Assembly (NCBI GenBank): GCA_964576535.1
Contig: CAZNWB010000085.1
Location: 1 to 13,874, forward strand
Direction: 5' to 3'
From: 2-02-FULL-66-22 sp964576535
GTDB lineage: Bacteria; Methylomirabilota; Methylomirabilia; Methylomirabilales; 2-02-FULL-66-22
DNA: 13,874 nucleotides
The translations under genes were made by a program, and so were the position numbers. Numbering within the stretch: the stretch's first letter is position 1; every line of letters begins with the position of its first letter. Below, piece after piece: positions 1 through 7,335 of the stretch. A model generated the notes under the pieces. The model was not told the origin of the DNA, ran no database searches, and saw nothing but the letters and a program-made list of their open reading frames with translations.

Positions 1-872
1 TGCACTCCCTCTTCGAGGAGCAGATCAACCTCGAAAGCCACGAGCTGGATCGCTATCTATCCCACGGGACGGAGAGCTTCGCCGAGTCCCTGACCTACTT
101 CCCCGATTTGACCGACTACAACCTGGGGCCGGACGAGTACCTGGAACACCTCCGGCGGGTGAAAGCCGCCGTGGGGATTCCCGTGATCGGGAGCCTGAAC
201 GGGGTGTCCACCGGGGGCTGGATCCGGTATGCCAAGATGATGCAGGAGGCGGGCGCCGACGCGCTGGAGCTCAACGTATATTTCATCCCCACGGACTCGA
301 CCCTGACCAGCGACCAGGTGGAACAGATGTACCTGGACCTGGTGCGGGATGTGAAGGCCATGCTGAAGATCCCCGTGGCCGTCAAGCTCGGCCACGCCTT
401 TACCACAATGGCCAACATGGCCCGCCGGTTGGACGAAGCCGGCGCGAACGCCCTGGTGCTTTTCAACCGCTTCTACCAGCCGGACTTCGATCTGGAGAAA
501 CTGGAGGCGGTGCCGACCCTGACGCTGAGCAGCTCGTACGAACTGCTCCTGCGTCTTCACTGGGTGGCGATTCTCTACGGGAACATCCGCGCCGACCTGG
601 CGGTCACGGGCGGCGTGCACACCGCCCTAGACGTGCTCAAAGCGATGATGGCCGGCGCGCGCGTGGCCATGATGACGTCGGCCCTGTTGAAGAACGGCAT
701 TGGACATCTCAGGACCCTGCCGGCGAGCCTGGTGGCCTGGATGGAAGAGCACGAATACGCGTCCATCCGCCAGATGCAGGGCAGCATGAGCTACCGGTCC
801 ATCGCCAACCCCGCCGCCTTCGAGCGCGCCAACTACATGAAGGTCCTGAGTTCCTACACGCTGAAGAGCTGA
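1..872 (+). CDS. Dihydroorotate dehydrogenase-like flavoprotein, 5'-truncated
   Basis: The reading frame is open from nucleotide 3 to the TGA at 870-872, so about 289 residues are visible and the true start lies upstream of the window. The first residues (HSLFEEQINLESHEL) already match the N-terminal part of this family. The sequence is a TIM-barrel FMN protein of the DHOD-like type: it has the segments PVIGSLNG, ALELNVYFIPTD, AVKLG, ALVLFNRFYQPDFDLE and AVTGGVH followed by an AGARVAMMTSALL phosphate/FMN-binding end. Known members resemble class 1 PyrD but are a separate group, often found next to pyruvate:ferredoxin oxidoreductase genes, and their substrate is not established. It need not be the pyrimidine enzyme. 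It is transcribed in the same direction as the lut operon but is separated from it by 288 bp containing a palindrome and a possible promoter, so it probably ends an upstream unit. The family call is fairly sure; the reaction is unknown. Confidence 0.85.
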   Translation, partial: HSLFEEQINLESHELDRYLSHGTESFAESLTYFPDLTDYNLGPDEYLEHLRRVKAAVGIPVIGSLNGVSTGGWIRYAKMMQEAGADALELNVYFIPTDSTLTSDQVEQMYLDLVRDVKAMLKIPVAVKLGHAFTTMANMARRLDEAGANALVLFNRFYQPDFDLEKLEAVPTLTLSSSYELLLRLHWVAILYGNIRADLAVTGGVHTALDVLKAMMAGARVAMMTSALLKNGIGHLRTLPASLVAWMEEHEYASIRQMQGSMSYRSIANPAAFERANYMKVLSSYTLKS

Positions 873-885
873 GCCGCCCTCTCCA

Positions 886-916
886 GCCCTCGCCCTCCTC
901 CGGCGGGGGCGAGGGC
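886..916. repeat. Perfect 10-bp palindrome (REP-like hairpin)
   Basis: Arms GCCCTCGCCC (886-895) and GGGCGAGGGC (907-916) are perfectly complementary around an 11-nt spacer, 13 nt after the preceding stop codon. No T-run follows on either strand, so it is not a classic intrinsic terminator, although it could protect or shape a 3' end. The arms match those of the hairpin at 8811-8836 except for one position, and that change is compensated in the opposite arm. This suggests a dispersed palindromic family. Confidence 0.55.
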
Positions 917-1060
917 GCCGTATCCACATCTCCTCACGTCACTCGCATCCATCCGGCCACCACCTCGCCATCTGATCCTTCCTGCTGGAGCCTGCACCAC
1001 CACCCGATTACCTGGTTCTCGGGTCCCGCTGAGGACCTGACTTCGGCCTGCATGAAGCAC

Positions 1061-1089
1061 TTGCGGAACCCAATGGGAACGGATACCCT
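1061..1089 (+). promoter_or_regulatory. Possible sigma70-type promoter of the lut operon
   Basis: TTGCGG (1061-1066) and TACCCT (1084-1089) are separated by 17 nt, about 70 bp before the lutA start. The -35 box matches the consensus only in TTG, so this is weak. An imperfect inverted repeat, GGGTCC-N6-GGACCT (1021-1038), lies just upstream and might be an operator. Apart from these and the palindrome at 886-916, the 873-1160 interval shows no gene. Confidence 0.3.
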
Positions 1090-1160
1090 GTTGCGACCCT
1101 CCGTGCCTACTCGAACACCGAGTCATCCCAAGAGCCGAGATTGGGCTCGGACGGACAGCC

Positions 1161-1901
1161 ATGGCGATTTCGGCGCAACTTTTCATTACCTGCCTGACCG
1201 AGCAGTTCTTCCCGGGCGTCCTTCGGCACATGGTCACGCTGCTGGAACGGCTGGGGGTCGAGGTGGCCTTCCCCGAGGCACAGACCTGCTGCGGCCAGCC
1301 CTTCTTCAACAGCGGCTTCCACACCCAGGCCCGGGATCTGGCCCGCAAGTGGTTGGAGGTTTTCGGCAAGACCGACGGCTTCATCGTCTCCCCCTCAGGA
1401 TCCTGCGTGGACATGGTGCGCCATCACTTCCCACAGCTATTCCCGCCGGACTCGCCGGAACACCGGAGGGCTGTCGAAGTGGCGGCGCGCACCTTCGAGT
1501 TCACCCAGTTCCTGGTCAACGAGCTGAAGGTGACCGACGTGGGCGCCCGCTTCCCCCGGAAGGTGACCTACCACGCCTCCTGCCACCTGCTGCGAGGGCT
1601 GGGCGCCCGCGACGAGCCCAAGCGGCTCCTTGGAAAGGTCCATGGCCTGGAGCTGATTCCCCTGCCCGGCGAGGAGACCTGCTGCGGCTTCGGGGGCGCC
1701 TTCAGCGTGATCTACCCCGAGGTGAGCAAGGCCATGATGGAGGCCAAGGTCCGCGCCATCACGGAGAGCGGCGCCGAGGCGGTCGTGGCGTGCGACGCAG
1801 GATGCCTCATGAACATCGCGGGGGGGCTTCGCCAGGCGCACTCGCCCGTCAGGGCCATGCACCTGATCGAGGTGCTGGCGGTGGACGGAGGCGCGCCATG
1901 A
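1161..1901 (+). CDS. lutA: LutA/LldE-type (Fe-S)-binding lactate oxidation subunit
   Basis: This 246-residue protein is close to the length of B. subtilis LutA. It contains two CCG domains of the heterodisulfide-reductase/glycolate-oxidase iron-sulfur type. The first has C82 and the CCGQP motif at residues 43-47. The second has SCHLLR (C141), CCGFGG at 174-179 and CDAGC at 211-215. In known systems LutA works with LutB and LutC in a cytoplasmic iron-sulfur complex that oxidises L-lactate to pyruvate. The ATG at 1161 was chosen because the family N-terminus (about ten residues before TCLxxQFFP) begins there; the Shine-Dalgarno is poor. Its stop overlaps the lutB start as ATGA (1898-1901), which indicates translational coupling. 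Glycolate or another 2-hydroxyacid cannot be excluded as substrate. Confidence 0.88.
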   Translation: MAISAQLFITCLTEQFFPGVLRHMVTLLERLGVEVAFPEAQTCCGQPFFNSGFHTQARDLARKWLEVFGKTDGFIVSPSGSCVDMVRHHFPQLFPPDSPEHRRAVEVAARTFEFTQFLVNELKVTDVGARFPRKVTYHASCHLLRGLGARDEPKRLLGKVHGLELIPLPGEETCCGFGGAFSVIYPEVSKAMMEAKVRAITESGAEAVVACDAGCLMNIAGGLRQAHSPVRAMHLIEVLAVDGGAP

Positions 1902-3385
1902 GCCACGCCCCCGCCCACATTGATTTTCGCGACAACACGCAGCACGTCCCGCCCACGATGCCGGGCGCGGTGCAGAAGGCCACCACCCGGTTCCTGGGCG
2001 GCCGGGCGACCCTGGTCGAGATCCTGGGCCAGGAGTTCTGGCAGGCGCTGCGCCAGGCCGGTCACGACCTGCGGCTGCACGCCATCACGCACCTCGATCA
2101 TTATCTTGAGCAGGCGGAACGGGCGGTGACACGGGCGGGCGGCCACGTGCACTGGGCGCGGGACGCGGAGGAGGCCTGCCGCATTGTCCTGGAGATTGCC
2201 CGGCAGCATCAGGTGAAGCGCGTGGTGAAGTCGAAAAGCATGGTCACGGAGGAGATTGGGCTGAACCATGCCATAGAGGCCGCCGGCCTTCGGGTCCTGG
2301 AGACCGATCTGGGAGAGTACATCGTCCAGTTGGCCGGTCTTGGGCCGGCCCACATCGTCGTCCCGGCCTTCCACCTGTCCAAGGAAGAGATTGCCGCCCT
2401 GTTCCGCGAGAAACTGGGAGTGGACGCGCCCGCCGAGGCGCAGCAGCTCTGCTAGATCGCGCGCCGAACCCTCCGGGAGGAATTCCTGGCCGCCGACATG
2501 GGGATTTCCGGCGGCAACTTCCTCGTGGCCGAGACCGGAACCATCGTCATGGTCACCAATGAGGGGAACGGCCGGATGTGCACCACGGTGCCGCCGCTTC
2601 ACGTCGCGGTGGTCGCAATCGACAAGATTGTCCCGGATTGGGAAAGCCTGACGGTTCTCCTCAAGCTGCTGGCCCGGAGCGCCACAGGGCAGAAACTCTC
2701 CTGCTACACTTCGTTCATGACCGGTCCTCCTCGCACCGCCGCGGAGACGGGTCCGCGGGAGTTTCACCTGGTCCTCCTGGACAACGGGCGGTCCCGCATC
2801 CTCCAGAGCCCCGAATGCCGCGAGACACTCCTCTGCATCCGATGCGGGGCCTGCTTGAACATCTGTCCCGTGTACAACAGCGTCGGCGGCTATGCCTACG
2901 GCTGGCCGATCTCCGGCCCGACCGGAGCCATCCTCGCGCCACAGATCCTGGGGACCAAGGTCGCCGGCGCCCTGCCCTTCGCCTCCACGCTGTGCGGCGC
3001 CTGCAACGAGATCTGCCCCGTGAAGATTCCGATCACGGATATCCTGCTGCACCTGCGCCATCGCGTGGCCGAGGGGGGCGACCAGGAGGGGCCCGCGGCC
3101 TCGGCAATGACCCGTGCCAGCGCAAGACTGGGAGCGGTGGCTCTGGGCACGCCGTGGCTTTACCGATTCGGCTCGCGTTTCCTCAAGATCGTCCAGGCGC
3201 CCTTCCGCCGCGATGGGTGGCTGCCCAGGCTCCCGCCCCCCTTGAATCGCTGGACCAGGGCGCGGCCCTTCCCGGCGTTTGCCGCCGATTTCCGGCCCTG
3301 GTGGCGCACGCGGACACGCGAAAGGCTCGTGCATGAGATCGCACAGCGTATCCTTCGGAACACCCGTGCGCGCAAAGACCGTTAA
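1898..3385 (+). pseudogene. lutB: LutB/LldF-type Fe-S protein interrupted by an in-frame TAG
   Basis: One continuous frame of 495 codons would give a full-length LutB (B. subtilis LutB is about 476 residues), but codon 186 is TAG (2453-2455). Before it, 185 residues form the first half of the LUD domain. After it, the same frame continues the domain without loss (IARRTLREEFLAADMGISG, then AETGTIVMVTNEGNGR). Two ferredoxin-type 4Fe-4S motifs follow: CxxCxxCxxxCP at C313/C316/C319/C323 and CxxCxxxCP at C366/C369/C373. A C-terminal tail follows and ends at TAA. LutB is the central iron-sulfur subunit of the lactate-oxidising complex. No frameshift is present, so one base change (for example GAG to TAG) explains the break. 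Options are a recent nonsense mutation, an assembly error, suppression, or re-initiation: GGGAGG at 2475-2480 sits 5 nt before an in-frame CTG at 2486, and an in-frame ATG follows at 2498. TAG is used as an ordinary stop by other genes here. Confidence 0.8.
2453..2455 (+). other. In-frame amber codon inside lutB
   Basis: The TAG lies between QQLC and IARRTLR, at a position that is not a conserved cysteine in LutB proteins as I remember them. It is TAG rather than TGA, so the selenocysteine explanation used for the methyltransferase downstream does not apply. Confidence 0.9.
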
Positions 3386-3460
3386 TCTCAGTGAACAAAC
3401 ACCGGCTGCTGCGCCTCCGGTTCGGACGCTGTCCGCCTGAGACGGGCGACGAAAAACACT

Positions 3461-3549
3461 CCTCCCCCTTGATGGGGGAGGATTAAGGTGGGAGTGGAAT
3501 CCGCGAACCTCCCACCCCCATCCCCGCCTTCCCCCGTCAAGGGGGAAGG
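3461..3549. repeat. REPIN/MITE-like palindromic element between lutB and lutC
   Basis: Two small hairpins face each other. The left one is CCTCCCCC-TTGAT-GGGGGAGG (3461-3481). The right one is CCTTCCCCC-GTCAA-GGGGGAAGG (3527-3549). The reverse complement of the right unit matches the left unit apart from small differences. Between them an inner inverted repeat, GGTGGGAG (3487-3494) and CTCCCACC (3509-3516), allows the whole element to fold into one long structure. A pair of REP palindromes in inverted orientation is the definition of a REPIN; such elements are moved by RAYT transposases, none of which is in the window. No target-site duplication is evident. It occupies the 246-bp lutB-lutC spacer, unusually wide for this operon, and may affect read-through or mRNA stability. 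The rest of 3386-3625 shows no gene. Confidence 0.75.
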
Positions 3550-3620
3550 GAATGTACTGAAGGTCCAAAGGCTTTCCACTATCTCCGGTGTTTAACGCTC
3601 GCCTAGGGGCGAGGGATACC

Positions 3621-3626
3621 AGGAGG
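3621..3626 (+). promoter_or_regulatory. Ribosome binding site that fixes the lutC start
   Basis: AGGAGG at 3621-3626 lies 5 nt before the GTG at 3632. The in-frame GTG at 3626 overlaps this site and so cannot be the start. A short hairpin, CTCGCC (3598-3603) with GGCGAG (3608-3613), lies just upstream. Confidence 0.75.
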
Positions 3627-3631
3627 TGCAC

Positions 3632-4285
3632 GTGAATCCTGCACGCGAAGAGATTCTGGGGAAGGTGCGCGCGGCGCTGCAGCGCGGCCCAAATACGCCC
3701 GTGCCGCCAGTTCCTCTAACGGGACGGGTGGGTCCCCGCGCGGCGGGAGCCACGGAGGCCGAGATCGAGATGTTGTTGGCCGAGATCGGCAAGCTGAGCG
3801 GGGTGACGCGCCAGCTTCGCAACCGGGACGACCTGCAATCCGCCCTGGCGGATCTGGTCAAGGCCGAGGTGGTGAAGAAGGCGACCCTGTGGGCCACCCC
3901 GGACCTTCAGGCCTGGGATGTGGCGGGCGGGCTGCGGGCGCTGGGGGTTGAACTGGTCTCGCCCCAGGCCGGCATGCGGGCGGTTGCGGAATGCGATCTG
4001 GGCGTGACCGGCGTGGATGCCGCCCTGCCGGAGACCGGGACGCTGGTGCTCCGGTCATCGCCGGAGAGGCCGCGGGTGGTTTCCCTGCTGCCGCGGGTCC
4101 ACCTGGCGATTCTTCGCTCGAGCGCCCTGCGGGCCGACCTGCACCAGGCCTTTGCCGAGGTGAAGGGGGACGGCTACGTCGTCCTGGTCACCGGTCCCAG
4201 CCGGACGGCCGACATCGAGCTGACGCTGACGCTCGGCGTGCATGGCCCCAAGTCTCTGTACGCCTGGCTGCTGGACGAGCCCTGA
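3632..4285 (+). CDS. lutC: LutC/LldG-type lactate utilization protein (LUD domain)
   Basis: From the GTG at 3632 the protein has 217 residues and begins NPAREEIL, the usual opening of this family. It is one LUD (DUF162) domain. Recognisable C-terminal family segments are GVTGVDAALPETGTLVL, a short loop SSPERPRVVSLLPRVH, and VTGPSRTADIELTLTLGVHGP before the end. LutC is the third component of the LutABC complex; no cofactor motif is visible in it and its exact role is less clear than that of LutA and LutB. It lies after the palindromic element and 36 bp before the FAD/Fe-S dehydrogenase, with no terminator between, so those two genes are probably co-transcribed. Start choice rests on the AGGAGG site. 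The family assignment is firm. Confidence 0.88.
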   Translation: MNPAREEILGKVRAALQRGPNTPVPPVPLTGRVGPRAAGATEAEIEMLLAEIGKLSGVTRQLRNRDDLQSALADLVKAEVVKKATLWATPDLQAWDVAGGLRALGVELVSPQAGMRAVAECDLGVTGVDAALPETGTLVLRSSPERPRVVSLLPRVHLAILRSSALRADLHQAFAEVKGDGYVVLVTGPSRTADIELTLTLGVHGPKSLYAWLLDEP

Positions 4286-4301
4286 GGCACTCGCCGGAAG
4301 T

Positions 4302-4317
4302 AACCCCCAGGGGGGTT
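4302..4317 (+). promoter_or_regulatory. G-rich Shine-Dalgarno inside a small hairpin
   Basis: AACCCCC (4302-4308) can pair with GGGGGTT (4311-4317), and this arm contains the AGGGGGG ribosome site of the ATG at 4322. The innermost pair must open for loop geometry, leaving a six-pair stem. This could limit translation of the dehydrogenase; no regulator is implied. Confidence 0.4.
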
Positions 4318-4321
4318 CTCC

Positions 4322-7195
4322 ATGACGCAAGCTCCTTCCGCGTCCGGCAACGTCCTGACCCCTTCCACCCTCAGGGATCTGCTCGCCGGCATCGTGGACC
4401 GGGAGCGGATCCTCACCCGGCCGATTGACCGGATCGCCTACGCCTCGGACGCGAGCTTCTACCGCCTGATCCCCCGCGCCGTGGTCCGGACCCGAACCGT
4501 CGAGGAGATCCGGGCCCTCTTCCGCTTCAGCCACGAGCACCGTGTCCCGCTCACCTTCCGCGCGGCCGGCACCAGCCTCTCCGGCCAGGCCGTCACCGAC
4601 GGAATCCTGGTCGAGGTCGCCCGCTACTGGCGACATGTGGCGGTCGAGGACGGCGGCAAGAAGGTCCGCGTCCAGCCCGGGGTGATCGGCGGCCACGTGA
4701 ATGCGGCCCTCCGACCCTACCGTGCCAAGATAGGACCGGATCCGGCCTCGATCAACGCCTGCATGATGGGAGGGATCCTGGCCAACAACAGCAGCGGGAT
4801 GTGCTGCGGGGTTGAGCAGAACGCCTACCACACGCTGGACTCTCTGACCTTCGTCCTGCCCTCGGGCACGGTGATCAACACCGCCGATCCGAAGGCTGAC
4901 GAGGTCTTGCGCCAGCGGGAACCCCGCCTGGCGCAAGGACTCCTGGACCTCCGGCGAGAGATTCACGCCCAGGAACGACTGGCGGAGCGCATCCGGTCCA
5001 AGTACCGGATGAAGAACACGACGGGCTACTCCCTCAACGCGTTCCTGGACTACGACCGGCCGGTGAAGATCCTGGAGCACCTGTTGGTCGGCTCGGAGGG
5101 CACGCTGGCCTTCATCGCCGAGGCCGTGCTCAACACCGTCCCCGACTTGCCCGTCAAGTACACCGGGCTGTTGTTGTTCCCGGACCTGTACGCGGCCTGC
5201 GCCGCCATCGTGCCCCTGCGGGATGCGGGGGCCAAGGCGCTCGAGCTGATGGACCGTGCCTCTCTTCGCTCGGTGGAGGATCAGCCGGGGATTCCGCCCT
5301 CGATCAAGGGCCTCCCCGAGGGAGCGGCGGGTCTCCTCGCCGAATTCCAGGAGGCCGACGAGGCCGCCCGACCGGCCCTGGAGGCCCAGGCCCGCGAGGC
5401 GGTGGGCGGCCTCCGGCTGGTTGAGCCGGCGCGCTTCACCCACAGCGCGAGCGAACAGGCCCTGCTGTGGAAGATCCGGCAGGGCCTTTTCCCCTCGGTG
5501 GGCGCGGTGCGGGCGCAAGCCACCACGGTGATCATTGAAGATGTCGTGTTCCCGATCGAGCGGTTGGCGGATGGGACGGTCGCCCTGACCGAATTGTTCA
5601 AGGCCCACGGGTACGATAACGGCATCATCTTCGGCCACGCCAAGGACGGCAACCTCCATTTTGTGGTCACGCCGTCCCTCAACGACCACGCCGCGGTGGA
5701 CCAGTACGCCCGCTTCATGGACGACCTGGTGGAACTCGTGGTCCGGCGCTACGACGGGGCCCTCAAGGGGGAGCACGGCACCGGCCGCAACATGGCCCCC
5801 TTCGTCGAGACCGAGTGGGGACCGGAAGCCTACGCGATCATGCAGCGCCTGAAAGCGCTGGTGGATCCCGAGGGCCTTCTCAACACGGGTGTGATCATCA
5901 ATCCGGATCCGAAGGCGCACCTCGCCGGCATCAAGACGATGCCGGTAGTCGAGGACGAGGTGGATAAGTGCATCGAGTGCGGCTTCTGCGAGTCCACGTG
6001 CCCGAGCCTCGACCTCACCCTCACGCCCCGCCAGCGGATCGCGGTGCGGCGCGAGATGGCGCGGCTGACGGATAGCCGTCGGGAGCCGGACCTACTCGCC
6101 GCCCTGGAGGCCGACTTCCCCTACATGGCGCTCGACACGTGCGCCGTGGACGGCCTGTGCGCCACCGCCTGCCCGGTGGCCATCGACACCGGCCAGCTCA
6201 CCAAGCGGTTCCGCCGGCTTCGCCATTCACCTGCTGCCCATGCGTTTGCCGGCCGGCTCGCCGTTCACTTTGCCCTGCTGGAGCCCACGCTGCGCCTTGG
6301 GCTGCGCATGGGTCACCTAGTCCAGTCGCTCTTCGGCGCCGGGACGATGACCGCCATCACTCACGCGATCCGGGCGGTGGTTCGCCGGCCCGTTCCCGTG
6401 TGGAGCCGGGACATGCCGCGCGCCGCGCGCGCCAGGCGTCCTGCCACGGAGAAGGCCGGCGCCCAGGCGGTGTACTTCCCGGGCTGCATCTCGCGTGTGA
6501 TGGGCCAGTTGCCGGGTGAGCCGGACGGGATGTCCCTGATGGAGACCTTCGTCGCAGTCGCTCGACGAGCCAAGGTCCCTGTCTGGATCCCGGGGGACGT
6601 CGCAGGGACATGCTGCGGCGTGCCCTTCTCCTCCAAGGGGTATGACCTGGCCCACGAGGTCGCGGTGAACCGCGCGATCGCGCGATTCTGGGAGTGGTCG
6701 GACCACGGGCGTCTGCCGATCGTCCTCGACACCAGCCCCTGCACGTACGGGCTGACCACCTGCCGGGCCTCGCTCACGCCTGAGAATCGGGAGAAGTGTG
6801 ATCAGCTTCGGATCTTAGACAGCGTGGCCTTCGTCCACGATCAACTGCTTCCGCGCCTGACCATCCGGCGCGCCGTCTCTTCGGTGGCGTTGCACCCCGT
6901 CTGCTCCGTGATCAAGCTGAACCTCTCGGGAAAGCTGGAGGGGATCGCGCGCGCGTGCAGCCAAGAGGTCGTCGTGCCGCTCCACGCCGGGTGCTGCGGG
7001 TTTGCGGGCGATCGGGGATTTCTGTTCCCCGAACTCACCGAGGCTGCCACGCGGCGCGAGGCCGCCGAGCTTCAAGGCGGTCGGCACGACGGCCATTTTT
7101 CCAGCAGCCGCACCTGCGAGATCGGCATGACCCGTGCCACCGGCAAGGTGTACCGCTCATACCTGTATCTGGTCGAGCAGGCAACCCGCCTCTGA
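4322..7195 (+). CDS. FAD/Fe-S D-lactate dehydrogenase-type oxidoreductase (Dld-II-like)
   Basis: This 957-residue fusion has the domain order of the large D-lactate/D-2-hydroxyacid dehydrogenases. An FAD-binding PCMH domain spans roughly residues 35-270 (RAAGTSLSGQAVTDG near 80-95, then PDPASINACMMGGILANNSS). An FAD-oxidase C-terminal domain runs to about 530 with the GEHGTGR signature at 483-489. Two 4Fe-4S motifs follow, starting at C550 (CIECGFCESTCP) and C607 (CAVDGLCATACP). Two CCG domains end it, with CCG at 764-766 and CCGFAGDRGF at 891-900. Electrons would pass from FAD through the clusters to a quinone or other acceptor; there is no signal peptide or clear membrane helix. The position directly after lutC parallels Shewanella, where Dld-II oxidises D-lactate beside LldEFG for L-lactate. 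The Shewanella parallel is from memory. D-2-hydroxyglutarate or glycolate are alternative substrates. Confidence 0.88.
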   Translation: MTQAPSASGNVLTPSTLRDLLAGIVDRERILTRPIDRIAYASDASFYRLIPRAVVRTRTVEEIRALFRFSHEHRVPLTFRAAGTSLSGQAVTDGILVEVARYWRHVAVEDGGKKVRVQPGVIGGHVNAALRPYRAKIGPDPASINACMMGGILANNSSGMCCGVEQNAYHTLDSLTFVLPSGTVINTADPKADEVLRQREPRLAQGLLDLRREIHAQERLAERIRSKYRMKNTTGYSLNAFLDYDRPVKILEHLLVGSEGTLAFIAEAVLNTVPDLPVKYTGLLLFPDLYAACAAIVPLRDAGAKALELMDRASLRSVEDQPGIPPSIKGLPEGAAGLLAEFQEADEAARPALEAQAREAVGGLRLVEPARFTHSASEQALLWKIRQGLFPSVGAVRAQATTVIIEDVVFPIERLADGTVALTELFKAHGYDNGIIFGHAKDGNLHFVVTPSLNDHAAVDQYARFMDDLVELVVRRYDGALKGEHGTGRNMAPFVETEWGPEAYAIMQRLKALVDPEGLLNTGVIINPDPKAHLAGIKTMPVVEDEVDKCIECGFCESTCPSLDLTLTPRQRIAVRREMARLTDSRREPDLLAALEADFPYMALDTCAVDGLCATACPVAIDTGQLTKRFRRLRHSPAAHAFAGRLAVHFALLEPTLRLGLRMGHLVQSLFGAGTMTAITHAIRAVVRRPVPVWSRDMPRAARARRPATEKAGAQAVYFPGCISRVMGQLPGEPDGMSLMETFVAVARRAKVPVWIPGDVAGTCCGVPFSSKGYDLAHEVAVNRAIARFWEWSDHGRLPIVLDTSPCTYGLTTCRASLTPENREKCDQLRILDSVAFVHDQLLPRLTIRRAVSSVALHPVCSVIKLNLSGKLEGIARACSQEVVVPLHAGCCGFAGDRGFLFPELTEAATRREAAELQGGRHDGHFSSSRTCEIGMTRATGKVYRSYLYLVEQATRL

Positions 7196-7269
7196 AAGCG
7201 CCACGCCGGGAAGGAATCGCGACGAATCAGGTCGAGGCTGGTGGAGATGTACGACACGCCAAGCCGGTC

Positions 7270-7298
7270 TTGACAGGGGCGGCCTTCCGGCCTACGGT
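7270..7298 (+). promoter_or_regulatory. Sigma70-type promoter of the selenoprotein gene
   Basis: A perfect TTGACA (7270-7275) is followed after exactly 17 nt by TACGGT (7293-7298), which has the TAnnnT form common in GC-rich genomes. It lies 38 bp before the ATG, leaving room for the AGGAGG at 7324-7329. It separates the methyltransferase from the lut/dld operon. Confidence 0.65.
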
Positions 7299-7335
7299 TG
7301 CCCCGGTCCGCGAGTGAAGTACCAGGAGGAACCCG

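Noticed and set aside
886..916. Intrinsic terminator after the first gene
   Set aside because: The stem is perfect but neither strand has a T-run next to it, so I list it as a palindromic repeat.
2453..2455. Pyrrolysine or TAG reassignment in lutB
   Set aside because: At least two other genes here end at TAG, LutB is not a known Pyl protein, and no pyl gene is visible; a mutation or sequence error is simpler.
3386..3625. CRISPR array or insertion sequence in the lutB-lutC spacer
   Set aside because: There are only two inverted palindromes, no regularly spaced direct repeats and no transposase frame; a REPIN/MITE-like element fits better.
1712..3631. 639-codon open frame on the minus strand across lutA and lutB
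   Set aside because: It is antisense to clearly recognisable lut genes, has low-complexity Gly/Arg/His-rich composition and matches no family; long antisense frames are expected in GC-rich DNA.
4055..5920. 621-codon open frame on the minus strand across lutC and the dehydrogenase
   Set aside because: It is a shadow of real genes: the opposite strand encodes conserved motifs, while this product is Asp/Gly/His/Arg-rich without domain structure.
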